A DNA stretch of 64,000 nt from Shewanella atlantica (GCF_003966265.1 NZ_RXNV01000002.1:515297-579296), one strand, 5' to 3'; counted from the first letter of the stretch, positions 37,435 through 47,567 are shown. The notes: a model not told the origin generated them from the sequence alone. Made by a program: numbers and translations.

Positions 37435-37870
37435 AACATCAACCCTATATTTAAGAGTTTATATTATAAACTATGAAGATTGTACGAGTGTACCGTTCAT
37501 CACCAATTTGTTACCAGTGGTGTGGTAGTTAAGTTAACTAACAAAGATGACCCTCGGTCATTTTGTCGTTGAGCCTATCCAATAAAATTGCAAAGTGGTA
37601 AACAAGGGCTAAGGTCACTTGAAGTAAACCTGAGTTGTCACATTTCACTAGTGTCCCCTTCTCCTGAACGCTGAAACCCACTCATACAGGAATAGACACC
37701 ACTCATACACTCACTCCCCCCAACTCATCTGCTTTATTATATGTTACCCCTACGTTAAGTAGATAAATAAAGCATGATATGCAAATGTTCTTTGTTGTAA
37801 GCCGGCTTGGTTTTCAGGCTGAGTATTCTATATCAGTCGACAGTGTCGATGCTCATAGAGAGGTTTCCAT
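37435..37870. other. Divergent intergenic region
   Basis: 436 bases between the minus-strand kinase and the plus-strand LuxR-like gene, so it should hold two promoters. A dyad TCGACAGTGTCGA lies at 37837-37849, 22 bases before the plus-strand start. Nothing else is recognisable. Confidence 0.4.
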
Positions 37871-38455
37871 ATGAAGCCATTAGGTTGGATTGTATATGCT
37901 AATCACCTAGCATCTTTGAGTGCTAATATATCCCTCATAGAAAAAAATAACGATTCAGATAGTTGCCATGATGTTATGAAGGTGTTTATATCAGATAAGT
38001 CCTTAAAAAAGAGCGCTTTCTCACTGTTAGCAACACCAAGGCACACTAGCAGAATACTTAGTGCTACAAGATTGAACGGACAAAAGGTCATAGCTAAGCG
38101 ATACACAATACATAGTGACAGCATTGCCGACCCCATCGGTGAACTTATACTTTTCATCGATACCGATCGCATCAATGACGTGGTGCTGAAAAACCTCTTC
38201 GTTGATCAGATATGTCCATCTATTGACTGTGCGAAAAGAAGTAAAATCAAACAAAAAACCAAAGATATTGTAAAAATGATCGCGCTTGGGCTTGAGCGCC
38301 AGGAGATCAGTGAGTTGTTCAACTTAACCAGACGAGGTATCGACTACCATATTGATGTTGCGAAAGAAGTACTTGGCGCCACCAATAAATCGAGTATGGT
38401 TTTCCTCGCAATAAAACAAGGTTGGTTGACAGGAAACCAGCAGAGTAAACACTAA
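37871..38455 (+). CDS. Small LuxR-type HTH regulator, paralogue of the gene at 23366
   Basis: 194 residues. N-terminal domain of unknown fold beginning MKPLGWIVYANH, with LLATPRHTSRIL near residue 56; C-terminal helix-turn-helix KTKDIVKMIALGLERQEISE and RGIDYHIDVAKEVLGA. GAGAGG stands seven bases before the ATG. The near-identical HTH of the two paralogues predicts overlapping DNA targets, while their N-terminal halves have diverged more. Confidence 0.82.
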   Translation: MKPLGWIVYANHLASLSANISLIEKNNDSDSCHDVMKVFISDKSLKKSAFSLLATPRHTSRILSATRLNGQKVIAKRYTIHSDSIADPIGELILFIDTDRINDVVLKNLFVDQICPSIDCAKRSKIKQKTKDIVKMIALGLERQEISELFNLTRRGIDYHIDVAKEVLGATNKSSMVFLAIKQGWLTGNQQSKH

Positions 38456-38880
38456 AATTAACCATAATCCATATCATCCAGTATTGTGCCTTGTGCTGTA
38501 AACATCGCGTTGAAATCAAATATATCGTCCCCTCATCAACCGTGCCAAATATCTCTCTTCTTAATATGTTCCCGTTTAAGACGCGGGAACTCACTTTGCG
38601 TGACGCATTATCATGCCTGCTTCCTTGAAGGCTGGTACCGGGTTTAAATTCCCTTGCCTCCCCCTAAAATAGTCTCATGCATACTGTTCACGATGATACA
38701 TTTCTTCTAGTTCGCACAAAACCTAAAGGTCGAATCAGGAAATTGAACCAAATAAACAAGTTCATCAATTAGACTGACCGGCTAAGTCCCCCCGATATCG
38801 ATACAACTAAGCAAAACAATGATTATGCTGCCACTATATTTATAATCGTTTAATCTCCTACTTGATTAAGTACCAAGAAT

Positions 38881-39113
38881 AAAAAAACCGGGAATAGATG
38901 CCTCTATTCCCGGTAAAGATGGCTGCAAGTAAAGCTATAAACTTGCGATTTTTTATTGCTACCTTCTCAATTTATGAAAAAGTAGCGTTTATGATCATGG
39001 ATGCATCAAACGAAGAAACCAGATTAAACCTTGCAGGGACGAAAACACAGTTTCAGCGTTTGATACTGATCATTGCATCAAAAGCGATACTGTAAAGTTG
39101 CCAGTATCAAATG
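38881..39113 (-). repeat. Second copy of the ~232-base segment, downstream of mtrB
   Basis: Counterpart of 32772-33003. Here it contains the true last codons of the intact porin gene, the conserved non-coding stretch (with hairpin AAACGAAGAAAC/GTTTCAGCGTTT) and the same terminator. Between 38456 and 38880 I see nothing identifiable. Confidence 0.85.
38882..38915 (-). terminator. Terminator of the mtrA-mtrB operon
   Basis: ACCGGGAATAGA/TCTATTCCCGGT perfect stem, with A7 on the plus strand serving as the U tract of the minus-strand transcript. It lies about 165 bases after the porin stop, so the transcript has a long 3' end. Confidence 0.88.
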
Positions 39114-41087
39114 GGCATCATAATCATGATTCAATATGCCTAATGTGTTTAGGCCAGTCGGGCCTGTTCCCGGATAGTAGTAAGTAGGCAGTTGAGTATC
39201 ATCAGAGTCGCGGTATCTTTCGAACTGATATTTAAGTCCCACAATCGCTTGCTCTGTCATCGCATAGGTTGCTTGAACCGTGACGTTATGGCTGGTGGAC
39301 TCATAGTCACCTAACACATTGTAACCGTTTGAATAGCTGTCGCTGATAGAGATCGCATAGCTATAATCGGCACTTAAGTTTATTCCTTTATCACTCAAGC
39401 CTGTGTAGTTGAAGCCGATGCCGGCGAAGCCAAACTGATCTTCTGTATCGGCTTGCCACATGTCGATGTTAGTCGTCTGCGCGCTGGCTTGATCGCTGTC
39501 GATCCATTGGTAACCACCGTCGATATTAACGCTTAAGTCTTGCAGTGCCTGCCAGCTTAAACCCAGATCGTACCCATAGTCTTTAGACTCGACTAAGCCA
39601 ATATCGGTGTTGGTATAATCGTCCAGGCCATAATAGCCTCTGAAACTGAGACTTACCGTATCGAGTGGCGCATGGGTGACAAACAGTTCAGCTTTGCTGC
39701 TCTTCTTATCGGCAAGATAATACTTACGCATCAGGGTATTTTCACCACTTTCACTGAGCTCGTCATAGACAAACTCAGAGCCACCACGGTCAGAGTAAAG
39801 CCCCTTTAAGCGAATATCCCACATATCCAAGCCAATGACTCTCCACTGTGCCCAGAAAATATTGTCATCGGTCTCTTCACGATCCTGATTTGTGCGCTCA
39901 GTATCGATGCGATCATATCCGGCCTCGATACGTTGACCCTTTGCCAGACTGTAACTCGCGCTTACTTTATACGCGGTGCGAGTGGTATCGAGCGGGGTAT
40001 TTGCCTGAAAGTCACCACTGAGCTCATCATAGGTGTATTGCTCATACATCCTGACATCGGTCTTGTTATCTCTGTCCGAATAATCGACTGACGCCTTGAG
40101 CCTCAAACCCGACATCACAGTGCTGGTAACTTTGAAGTTAGCATCTAAGGTGTCGACTTGTGTATCTGCGTTACCCGGTCCCGAGGTCACCCCACTAAGC
40201 GTTACATAATCGGCATCTTGCGTCATTTGCCCCTGAGTTACCCGACCACTGAAATGTGTTTTGCTCAGAGAATAACGCCCAGAAAGCGTGACGAACTGAG
40301 ACTGGTTGTCCGGCGCCTGTGAGCTTACCGGGTAATCCATGCCATTGAGCTGCAATGAATCGATATCATTTTCGAACCAGCTGCCTTTATAACTGAGCTC
40401 TGTTAGCCAGTTCTGACCACTAAGGCTTATACCCGCCGCCATGTTCTGGGTTTTCGTGTCGATAGGCGCGGCAATATTGATAGCCTTGATGCTGCCGTTG
40501 GTCATGCTTGAGGTTTGTTTACCTGTTTTATCTTCGTTTGAGAAACGAATATAGCTGGCTACATTATCAAGTTTGAGCTTTGCCTCGATGGCAGATTTTT
40601 TACGCTCTTTGACCAATTGCTGAGTCACCATCTCATCCTGTGCGATAAGAGTGTTACCATCGGCAACCCAGACACTCTCGGCGTTGTCAGCGTTATAACG
40701 GCGCTTCTCATCGAAGCTGGCTTCTACATTCCATACTCCAAGCCTGCCGGTTTTAATTGCTCCATAACCCTGTTCGCTGCCTAACTGGTCCGCTACCACT
40801 TCGGTGCGATAACCTTTGTTGTTATAGACAAGGTCGGCATTAACGCCTGCTGCGAACCCATCGGTATATTTGAGGTTATTGGCTGCATGATCGTCATCGC
40901 TGCTCATGGAGCCAAGCTCGATACCGGCCTGCCCGAGAACCGTATTTTTACTGGTACACTTTTTACAGGCCCATTTTGCATTGGTATTTGTCTGAGTATT
41001 GGCCGATGTGACGCCAAAATCGAATGCGAAAGCACCACTGCTACAGGTTGCCAGCGCTAATGTGATAAGACTTAATTTAAATTTCAT
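39078..41087 (-). CDS. MtrB/DmsF-type outer-membrane porin of a decaheme conduit
   Basis: 669 residues. After a signal peptide ending AFA, the mature N-terminus carries the CKKC pair (residues 41-44) typical of MtrB proteins of electron-exporting Shewanella. The rest is a beta-barrel with alternating hydrophobic strands and a final aromatic residue (TLQYRF). It should form the outer-membrane sheath through which the decaheme MtrA partner passes electrons. It follows the decaheme gene by 11 bases. MtrB and DmsF cannot be told apart here, so no symbol is given. Confidence 0.92.
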   Translation of the reverse strand: MKFKLSLITLALATCSSGAFAFDFGVTSANTQTNTNAKWACKKCTSKNTVLGQAGIELGSMSSDDDHAANNLKYTDGFAAGVNADLVYNNKGYRTEVVADQLGSEQGYGAIKTGRLGVWNVEASFDEKRRYNADNAESVWVADGNTLIAQDEMVTQQLVKERKKSAIEAKLKLDNVASYIRFSNEDKTGKQTSSMTNGSIKAINIAAPIDTKTQNMAAGISLSGQNWLTELSYKGSWFENDIDSLQLNGMDYPVSSQAPDNQSQFVTLSGRYSLSKTHFSGRVTQGQMTQDADYVTLSGVTSGPGNADTQVDTLDANFKVTSTVMSGLRLKASVDYSDRDNKTDVRMYEQYTYDELSGDFQANTPLDTTRTAYKVSASYSLAKGQRIEAGYDRIDTERTNQDREETDDNIFWAQWRVIGLDMWDIRLKGLYSDRGGSEFVYDELSESGENTLMRKYYLADKKSSKAELFVTHAPLDTVSLSFRGYYGLDDYTNTDIGLVESKDYGYDLGLSWQALQDLSVNIDGGYQWIDSDQASAQTTNIDMWQADTEDQFGFAGIGFNYTGLSDKGINLSADYSYAISISDSYSNGYNVLGDYESTSHNVTVQATYAMTEQAIVGLKYQFERYRDSDDTQLPTYYYPGTGPTGLNTLGILNHDYDAHLILATLQYRF

Positions 41088-41098
41088 TTTACGCTCCC

Positions 41099-42013
41099 TT
41101 AAAACTGAAATGCTTTACCAGATGGATGATTCGAGCCGTGGATCTGACCATGACAGTTGAGACAACCTTGCCCGCCGGTTTGAATACTCGAGTTATCACC
41201 AGGCGCAGTGCCTGCGTGTCCGTCATTGGCATGACACTGTTTACAAAGCATTGGCACTCTAGATTTAAGTAGTGCTTCATTTACGCTGCCGTGTGCATCA
41301 TGACAGTTGGCGCAATTTTCCATCACAGGTGCATGCTCCCAAAGGAATGGGCCGCGTTTTTCAGCATGGCATTCGAAACAGGTTTGGTTAACATCAATTT
41401 CATTCAGTGCCGAATCACTCATAGAGCCATGTGGGTTATGACAATCGCTACAGGTCATATCGCCCCACTTAAGTGGGTGGCTCGAACGCTTGTTCATATC
41501 GGCTTTTGCACTGATATGACACTCGCTACATACCTCTACCTGTTGGTCTTTAACCAGCACAGGATCTTTACTGACATGCAGTTGATGACAGCTTACACAG
41601 CTCACATCTTGTTCTGCATGCAAGGACGTGTGCCAAGCCACGCGGGTGGTATCGTTATGACACGCGGTACAGACCGAGTTTTGCATCTCTGCCGTTAGAG
41701 GCGACGCTTCACCGAAGGTCACCATAGGCTCGTTCTTACCCTTATGCTTCCCCTGAGGACCATGACATGCTTCACACTGCAGGCCAGCCATAGGGCTTTT
41801 ACTGTTCGCTTGACCGTGCACACTATCGAAGATAGCCATCACCTTGTCTGAGCGCTTATGGCACATGATGCAAGTATCAGCGCCCTTCTTTGAATACTTA
41901 CCCTCTTCAAACTTTTTCATTAATGTATCCAGGGGATCGGCGGAGACCCCCGTAGATACCCCTGATAAAAGAACGAGCACAACACTCATCACATTAAATA
42001 TTTTCATCGTCAT
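41099..42013 (-). CDS. MtrA/DmsE-type periplasmic decaheme cytochrome c
   Basis: 304 residues with a Sec signal (about 1-25, ending GVSA) and exactly ten CxxCH motifs: CIMCH, CEACH, CTACH, CVSCH, CSECH, CSDCH, CFECH, CANCH, CKQCH and CLNCH, spaced as in MtrA. It receives electrons in the periplasm and conducts them through the MtrB-type barrel. ATG 42013 or the ATG two codons later are both possible. No mtrC/omcA or dmsAB gene is adjacent, so the external partner is unknown; the tetraheme lipoproteins of this island are candidates. Confidence 0.93.
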   Translation of the reverse strand: MTMKIFNVMSVVLVLLSGVSTGVSADPLDTLMKKFEEGKYSKKGADTCIMCHKRSDKVMAIFDSVHGQANSKSPMAGLQCEACHGPQGKHKGKNEPMVTFGEASPLTAEMQNSVCTACHNDTTRVAWHTSLHAEQDVSCVSCHQLHVSKDPVLVKDQQVEVCSECHISAKADMNKRSSHPLKWGDMTCSDCHNPHGSMSDSALNEIDVNQTCFECHAEKRGPFLWEHAPVMENCANCHDAHGSVNEALLKSRVPMLCKQCHANDGHAGTAPGDNSSIQTGGQGCLNCHGQIHGSNHPSGKAFQF

Positions 42014-42306
42014 CTGCCGTAATGTTTTTTAATTATTAAAATCTAACTATCTGAAAAATAATATTTCAGTAGCAAGGCTAGAGGATGAAAGAGCTAATTT
42101 CTCTGTGGTTTATTACACACTTCACTTTAGTGTTAACTGTGCCGTTAAAATTATTCACATCATCTAAGTATGAACAATCCTGGCGCCATATTTAACTCCT
42201 TAAACAGTGTGTTCAAGGTATAAAGCTATATAAACCAAAGAATAAAACTCTTCTCCCCTCTATATTCAGTAGTCAGAGCGCGGTGCTATGCCCTGAACCA
42301 CAAGAA

Positions 42307-43290
42307 TTAATCCCAGCGAAAACTGCGGCTCGCTACTCCCAAACAGATCAGGATAATCGCAACGAGGAACAGCAGGTGATCGCCGATATCTAACAGGCCA
42401 GCGCCGTCTATGATCACTGCCCGGTTAGCGTCATTCATATGTGTTAACGGTAAGCAATCGGCCAGAAATCTGACCCAAGGTTTGCTTCCCTCCAGCGAAA
42501 ACCAGATCCCCGACAAAAACATCATCGGCCAGGAGAGAATATTGAGCAGGCCGTTACACAACTCGTCGGATCGAGTACGACTGGCCACCAGCAAGCCGAT
42601 ACTGATCATGGCAGCACTGCCCAGCAGGGTATTGAGTACCAACAGCGCCACATTGCCTTGAGAGCGGATATCGAACAGGATGGCGATTACCGCAAACACT
42701 AATATGGCGGAGACGACTGTGGCCCCCAGCCTTGAGATAAGTTGTGATGCCAGAAACTGCCATGCCGCCAGTGGTGTCACCTGCAGACGTTTTAGTACGC
42801 CGGTTCTTCGGTATCTGACCACGACATACCCCACCCCATAAAGGGCAGAAAACATCATATTCATGCCGATAATGCCGGGCAGGATCCACTCGACATGACG
42901 CACGGCTTTACCAGCGATAGCCCTTTGATGTAACTGAGGTAACTTGCCAAGAATGAGTTGCTCCAGGATGTAACCTTGCGCGCTCTCAGGATTGACCCAG
43001 TAAGTGTCATTGCTTATCAAGCCATCGACTAAATGCCTGGATACCTTATGTTTTGCCTGTTCCATATCGCTGTAGTAGATAATTTCGACATGCTTTAATG
43101 CTGTTATTTTTTCTATCTGTTCTACCTCACCATAAACACCAAGCTGATAGAGCGTCGGATTATCATCATCAAACACCAACACCAGCGCGATCACTATGAT
43201 GATGGGAAACAGAAGTGACCAACCCAGCGCCGACTTGTCACGTAGAAACTCAAGATTACGGGCGGTGATCAGTGCAAACAGTGCATTCAT
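42307..43290 (-). CDS. ABC-2 type exporter permease
   Basis: 327 residues. One N-terminal helix (about 24-40), a periplasmic domain of about 130 residues, then five helices in the second half, the ABC-2 layout. WILPGIIGMNMMFSALYGVG and RRTGVLKRLQVTPLAAWQFL are typical of drug/antibiotic-type exporters. Its start overlaps the ATPase stop by four bases. Substrate unknown. Confidence 0.87.
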   Translation of the reverse strand: MNALFALITARNLEFLRDKSALGWSLLFPIIIVIALVLVFDDDNPTLYQLGVYGEVEQIEKITALKHVEIIYYSDMEQAKHKVSRHLVDGLISNDTYWVNPESAQGYILEQLILGKLPQLHQRAIAGKAVRHVEWILPGIIGMNMMFSALYGVGYVVVRYRRTGVLKRLQVTPLAAWQFLASQLISRLGATVVSAILVFAVIAILFDIRSQGNVALLVLNTLLGSAAMISIGLLVASRTRSDELCNGLLNILSWPMMFLSGIWFSLEGSKPWVRFLADCLPLTHMNDANRAVIIDGAGLLDIGDHLLFLVAIILICLGVASRSFRWD

Positions 43291-44171
43291 AGTCGTAGCT
43301 CACTACCGGTTAACTTTAAGAACAGATCTTCGAGGTGCGGCTTACGTACTGACATGCCGCTTGATGAGCCCGCCGACGCATTCAGCATGGGTAGCAGATC
43401 ATTGAAGGAGTGACACTCCACACGCGTTTGCCCTGCGCACCGGCTTATTTTTACCGGTAAGCCGTCAAAGTCACGCTCCGAGTACTCGCCATTGAGCTCG
43501 ACTATCTGAGGCAGGAAATTGTCACTGAGTAAGGTGTCCGGCGAGCCTTCGGCGATAAACTCTCCTCTGTCCATGATCGCTATCTGATCGCACAACTGCT
43601 CCGCTTCCTCCATGTAGTGGGTAGTTAAGATGATGGTTTTACCTTGCTGTTTAACCTCTCTGATCAACTGCCAGAAATGCAGCCTGGCCTGTGGGTCGAG
43701 TCCCGTGGTGGGCTCATCTAAGAAGAGTAATGCGGGGTCGTTAATCAAACTCAATGCCAGCAATAACCGCTGTCTTTGTCCACCGGAGAGGGTGTAATGA
43801 AATTGGTCTGCGATATCTGAAAGCTGACACTGTTTTATCAGATGAGGTAGAGGTGTATGGCTCTGATAGAAGCTTGAGAAGAGTTTAAGGCAATCGTATA
43901 CGGTCAGGTGGTCGGGCAAGGTTGTCGATTGGAATTGAATGCCGATCTCTTGCTTAAAGTTTTTATCGATTGGCAAGCCCCGATAGCGCACTTCACCACG
44001 GGTAGGTTTGAGTACCCCCTCAAGGATCTCCAGGGTTGTCGATTTACCGGCACCATTGGGTCCGAGCAAGCCAAAGCACTGACCCGCTTTAACATCTAAG
44101 TTAATGTTATTGACCGCAGTAAAATCACCGTAACGGTGAGTCAGGCCATGCACACTCAATATAACTGACAA
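43287..44171 (-). CDS. ABC exporter ATP-binding protein
   Basis: 294 residues. Walker A GPNGAGKST, signature LSGGQRQRLLLAL, Walker B LLFLDEPTTGLDP and the switch LTTHYMEEAEQLCD, of the DrrA/CcmA-like class paired with ABC-2 permeases. The C-terminal ~80 residues are the usual regulatory extension (VRKPHLEDLFLKLTG). Divergent from the BtuF-like gene with a 176-base gap that holds a TTTGTGT/ACACAAA dyad at 44267-44286. Confidence 0.9.
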   Translation of the reverse strand: MSVILSVHGLTHRYGDFTAVNNINLDVKAGQCFGLLGPNGAGKSTTLEILEGVLKPTRGEVRYRGLPIDKNFKQEIGIQFQSTTLPDHLTVYDCLKLFSSFYQSHTPLPHLIKQCQLSDIADQFHYTLSGGQRQRLLLALSLINDPALLFLDEPTTGLDPQARLHFWQLIREVKQQGKTIILTTHYMEEAEQLCDQIAIMDRGEFIAEGSPDTLLSDNFLPQIVELNGEYSERDFDGLPVKISRCAGQTRVECHSFNDLLPMLNASAGSSSGMSVRKPHLEDLFLKLTGSELRL

Positions 44172-44347
44172 TACAACCTCAAGATCCGTAAATAGATCTG
44201 TATTGTCTGCAGAGTAATGGCAAAAAACACTGGGGTTTTTAACAGACTTTTATATGGTCAATCATATTTGTGTGCTTGTACACAAACCGGTTTCAACTCG
44301 CTTGTCTTTAGCGCCAATCTCCCCATCATGCACATATATCAGTAAAT

Positions 44348-45253
44348 ATGAGATTTCACATGCGCGCGATAAAGATAATATTTTGGTTATTACTGCTACT
44401 GGGGCCCCACACAGCCTTCAGTCAGGAAGGAGAACAACTCAGAATCGTCTCCCTTGCTCCTAACTGGAGTCATACTGTCGCAGAGATCGGTGCCATCGAT
44501 GACTTAGTCGGCGTGACGCGCTATGCAAGGTTTCCAGCTGAGGTGCCCTTGAGAGTTAAGCAGAACCGTATCGATGTTGTCGGTGGCTTCACCGATATCT
44601 CAATCGATAAGATCACCCGCCTCGAGCCGGACCTGGTGCTCACCGCCACAGGCTTACAACTGAGGTTAAAAGCTAAGTTACAGGAGTTAGGAATAACCGT
44701 TATCCATATGGAGGAGTCCAGCTTAGAGGAGGTGTACGCTAAGATCTCATTACTGGGCAAGACCATAGATCATCAACAACAAGCCGACGAGCTGGTAGCG
44801 TCGATACAGAGCGAGTTGAAGGAGATAGCGGCCGAATTCACAAAGCAAGACTCACCCGAGGTCTACTACGAAATAAACTACCTCTATAAATGTGTGCCGG
44901 GTAAACACTCCTATATGACCGAGCTGATTGAACTGGTGGGCGCTAAACCTATCTTTTCCGAACGTGATGGCATCGCCCCTATGGTCACCTGGCCGGAAGT
45001 GGTTAAACAAAACCCGGATGTGATTTTACTGCCTATGTGGCCCGATGCCACCGGACCTGTATTCGAGGGGCCGCAAGCGGGAAGCGGCACCACCACCATA
45101 GCAGAGGTTAAATCCCGGGAAGATGCTGATAAGGTTAACGCCGTTAATAACAACGCCGTCAGGTTTATCGACTCTGCCGTCACCAAGCAAGCGGGCCCAA
45201 ATATCCCACAGGCAGCCAGATTGCTGGCCGAAGCAATATACGCCGGACACTAG
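44348..45253 (+). CDS. Solitary BtuF-like periplasmic binding protein
   Basis: 301 residues with a signal peptide (about 1-25, ending TAFS). LRIVSLAPNWSHTVAEIGAI and the ITRLEPDLVLTATG segment place it in the BtuF/FhuD helical-backbone family. YYEINYLYKCVPGKHSYMTE is unlike the BtuF at 14613, so the ligand (corrinoid, heme or siderophore) is open. No permease or ATPase of the import type is adjacent. The start could also be ATG 44360; neither has a strong ribosome site. Confidence 0.78.
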   Translation: MRFHMRAIKIIFWLLLLLGPHTAFSQEGEQLRIVSLAPNWSHTVAEIGAIDDLVGVTRYARFPAEVPLRVKQNRIDVVGGFTDISIDKITRLEPDLVLTATGLQLRLKAKLQELGITVIHMEESSLEEVYAKISLLGKTIDHQQQADELVASIQSELKEIAAEFTKQDSPEVYYEINYLYKCVPGKHSYMTELIELVGAKPIFSERDGIAPMVTWPEVVKQNPDVILLPMWPDATGPVFEGPQAGSGTTTIAEVKSREDADKVNAVNNNAVRFIDSAVTKQAGPNIPQAARLLAEAIYAGH

Positions 45254-45316
45254 TACCCGAAAACTAATACCGGAAGATTAGTTGCCGGAAATTAGTAACC
45301 GATAGCCTTATCAATG

Positions 45317-45342
45317 CCGAGTGCTTCACCCAAGCACTCGGT
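45317..45342 (+). terminator. Hairpin after the BtuF-like gene
   Basis: CCGAGTGCTT and AAGCACTCGG pair perfectly around CACCC, but only two T follow, so termination is likely yet not certain. Three imperfect copies of a CGGAAATTAGT-like unit stand just before it (45250-45300). The remainder to 45600 is probably the promoter of the next gene. Confidence 0.65.
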
Positions 45343-45614
45343 TACCACTACACCCCGCACTTCTAACGCTCTTATAGCGCCTCACATTGTCTCCGCTAAT
45401 CTCTTTATCTATTCAATATATCTGAGTACCAGTGTGTTGCACGAATTCAAACATGTAACACTCAAGTCAAGTATTCAACAAAAACCATACACAGATCACA
45501 CCTGGCCGTTCAACCAAAAAAACCTATCAGATCCTTTAAGGTTTGCATGAAAAGCTTACGCTAAACTCATTTCGCCCAATTTTGGGTAAACAATAATTAA
45601 AACGAGAGATGATG

Positions 45615-47537
45615 ATGAGAAAATTATTGCTAAGTACCTTGGTGCTCGGCCTGCTCACAGGTTGTGGTAGTGACGATACTCAAGAACAACCCGTGGATCC
45701 AATAACGTCACCCAAAAAGTCTAAGTACCTGACAGTGGATATTAAACCCGACGCAAAGTTTGAGGGCCAGTTTGAAGTGTACCTGGGACGCTATGCCGAC
45801 CAGCTCAAAGATTGGTTGCAGAGCGATCAGGCCCGGGATTTGAACAAAGATGATCATATCGACGAGCGTGATGCTCATCTGGATGGCGTCTTTAATCCAC
45901 CTGAAACACCACTTATTATCGATGCAGACGAAATGCACCAGCTGCTTAGTAGTAACCCAGATGGTTTAGGTGCGGGCAGTGCCCGTGGCGACATTTTTGT
46001 CGATGGCCACTACGGGATATTTGATGCATTGCGTTACCTGGCCTTTACCCGTTCGGATCTCAAGCTGGAAAACATAAAAGAACCGATTGAAACCGGGCGT
46101 GACACCTTCGAATTCAGCGTATCTTGGGACAGTAATGGTGACGGTACGTTCGATGAGCAGGATAACGACATCTATGCCAACTTTCAGAGTCCAGATTGGC
46201 ATAGTCGTATCAAATTCGATGGTGGTGAGCTGACCACACTTAACGGCACCCTGGATGGTCTCGGTCCCCAAGGTGAAGCCCACTACGAGCGGCTGGACCA
46301 GATGTTGATCCAGCCCGGCATGACCATTCGCTTCCAACCCTTCTCTCCGGAGATGACCCAACGTCGCCGATGGGTACAAGACAGGGAGATGGCACGACTT
46401 CAGGAGAGTGGTGGAAAAGTTGTATTGCCACAACTGATAGTAATGAAATCCATGAACACACAACCATTAGTGCTCCAAAACCTTGAGATAACCGCCCACG
46501 ACATGCGCCCGGATATCTTTCAACCAGGAGTCATCACTAAGATGGATATCTTCCTATCTGCAGCCGACTCTGGACTGGATGTCGCCTTTAACTACTGGCC
46601 ATCACTATCAACCGGCGCTACTGTGGAGCATTTCGGTTTGTTCAGGGTTGACGGACTCGCTTCCGAGGTGGCCCGTGGTTGGACTACGGGATGGGGAGAG
46701 ATGGTGGCTGACAATGATTTTAACCCACTCTCAAAGTGCGATTTCTCCTCACCAGCAGGTGGTAGCCAAGATTTGGTGGTGGATCCTGAACACTGCCGAC
46801 TGGACTGGCAGTCCTCTTTTGGTGGCACCAAAATGCATATCATGTCTGACGTTTGGGTGATAAACCAGCCGGAAGAGTACGCGCTCGCTCTCTATGGTGA
46901 TCACTACCAGCTATTTGGTATGGAGGAGTACAGTGGCAAGGCCACCACCGAGCGGGACTTCAGTCCCCAGGAGGATGGCTCGGATATCATGACCCTTCAA
47001 GTATTTGACCTACCCGATGACTCAGGTTCAGCATCAGACAAGGCAATCTTAAAGCCCGAACACTTCGGATGGGGTATTGCCGATTGCACCGAGTGTCACA
47101 ATGCCGAAAAGGCCCCCCTTGGACACGGCGGCTACAGTTGGCCAATAAATAGCAGCGATGGCTTTAGTGAAACCCAGCCCTACTACTGTGCCACTTGTCA
47201 CGGCAACAACGGCGCACCTCAGGGTCATGGAGAAACCGCCCGCTGTTTCTGGTGCCACGCTGGCGACAGTAATACCCCTAAGCACCATGGCGAAGCATCG
47301 ACCCGCAAGCTATACCAAGGTGATGAGATCAAGAGTAACGACAAGATCTATAACTCTTCACAGGGTGGTGTCCCAGACCCTAACGATCCCAATGATCTCT
47401 CTGTCTTGCCTCGTGACAAGGATGGAAACTACAGCGAATATCAGGAAATTTGGAGCTCGGTAAACTCAGACTGGGATATGAGTCGGGTATTTCCTGACCC
47501 GTACTCCTGCATGACTTGCCATCCAAATTCTAATTAA
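45615..47537 (+). CDS. Tetraheme lipoprotein with EF-hand/dockerin-like loops (family member 4, tandem unit 1)
   Basis: 640 residues. Lipobox LGLLTGC near 17, KYLTVDIKPDAKFEGQFEVY, loop DLNKDDHIDERDAH near 77, SSNPDGLGAGSARGDIF near 113, loop DSNGDGTFDEQD near 173, then hemes CTECH ~491, CATCH ~525, CFWCH ~543 and CMTCH ~632. ATG 45615 is chosen because GAGAG lies six bases upstream; ATGs at 45609 and 45612 would sit against that site. It forms a unit with the LuxR gene after it. A 144-base stretch at 47021-47164 is almost identical to member 6. Confidence 0.9.
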   Translation: MRKLLLSTLVLGLLTGCGSDDTQEQPVDPITSPKKSKYLTVDIKPDAKFEGQFEVYLGRYADQLKDWLQSDQARDLNKDDHIDERDAHLDGVFNPPETPLIIDADEMHQLLSSNPDGLGAGSARGDIFVDGHYGIFDALRYLAFTRSDLKLENIKEPIETGRDTFEFSVSWDSNGDGTFDEQDNDIYANFQSPDWHSRIKFDGGELTTLNGTLDGLGPQGEAHYERLDQMLIQPGMTIRFQPFSPEMTQRRRWVQDREMARLQESGGKVVLPQLIVMKSMNTQPLVLQNLEITAHDMRPDIFQPGVITKMDIFLSAADSGLDVAFNYWPSLSTGATVEHFGLFRVDGLASEVARGWTTGWGEMVADNDFNPLSKCDFSSPAGGSQDLVVDPEHCRLDWQSSFGGTKMHIMSDVWVINQPEEYALALYGDHYQLFGMEEYSGKATTERDFSPQEDGSDIMTLQVFDLPDDSGSASDKAILKPEHFGWGIADCTECHNAEKAPLGHGGYSWPINSSDGFSETQPYYCATCHGNNGAPQGHGETARCFWCHAGDSNTPKHHGEASTRKLYQGDEIKSNDKIYNSSQGGVPDPNDPNDLSVLPRDKDGNYSEYQEIWSSVNSDWDMSRVFPDPYSCMTCHPNSN

Positions 47538-47567
47538 GCTTGGTTCAATCCGGCTAAACAAAGATAT

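Noticed and set aside
44172..44347. Second cobalamin riboswitch before the BtuF-like gene
   Set aside because: No B12-box, CAACTGTA or GGGAAGG elements are present; only a short dyad.
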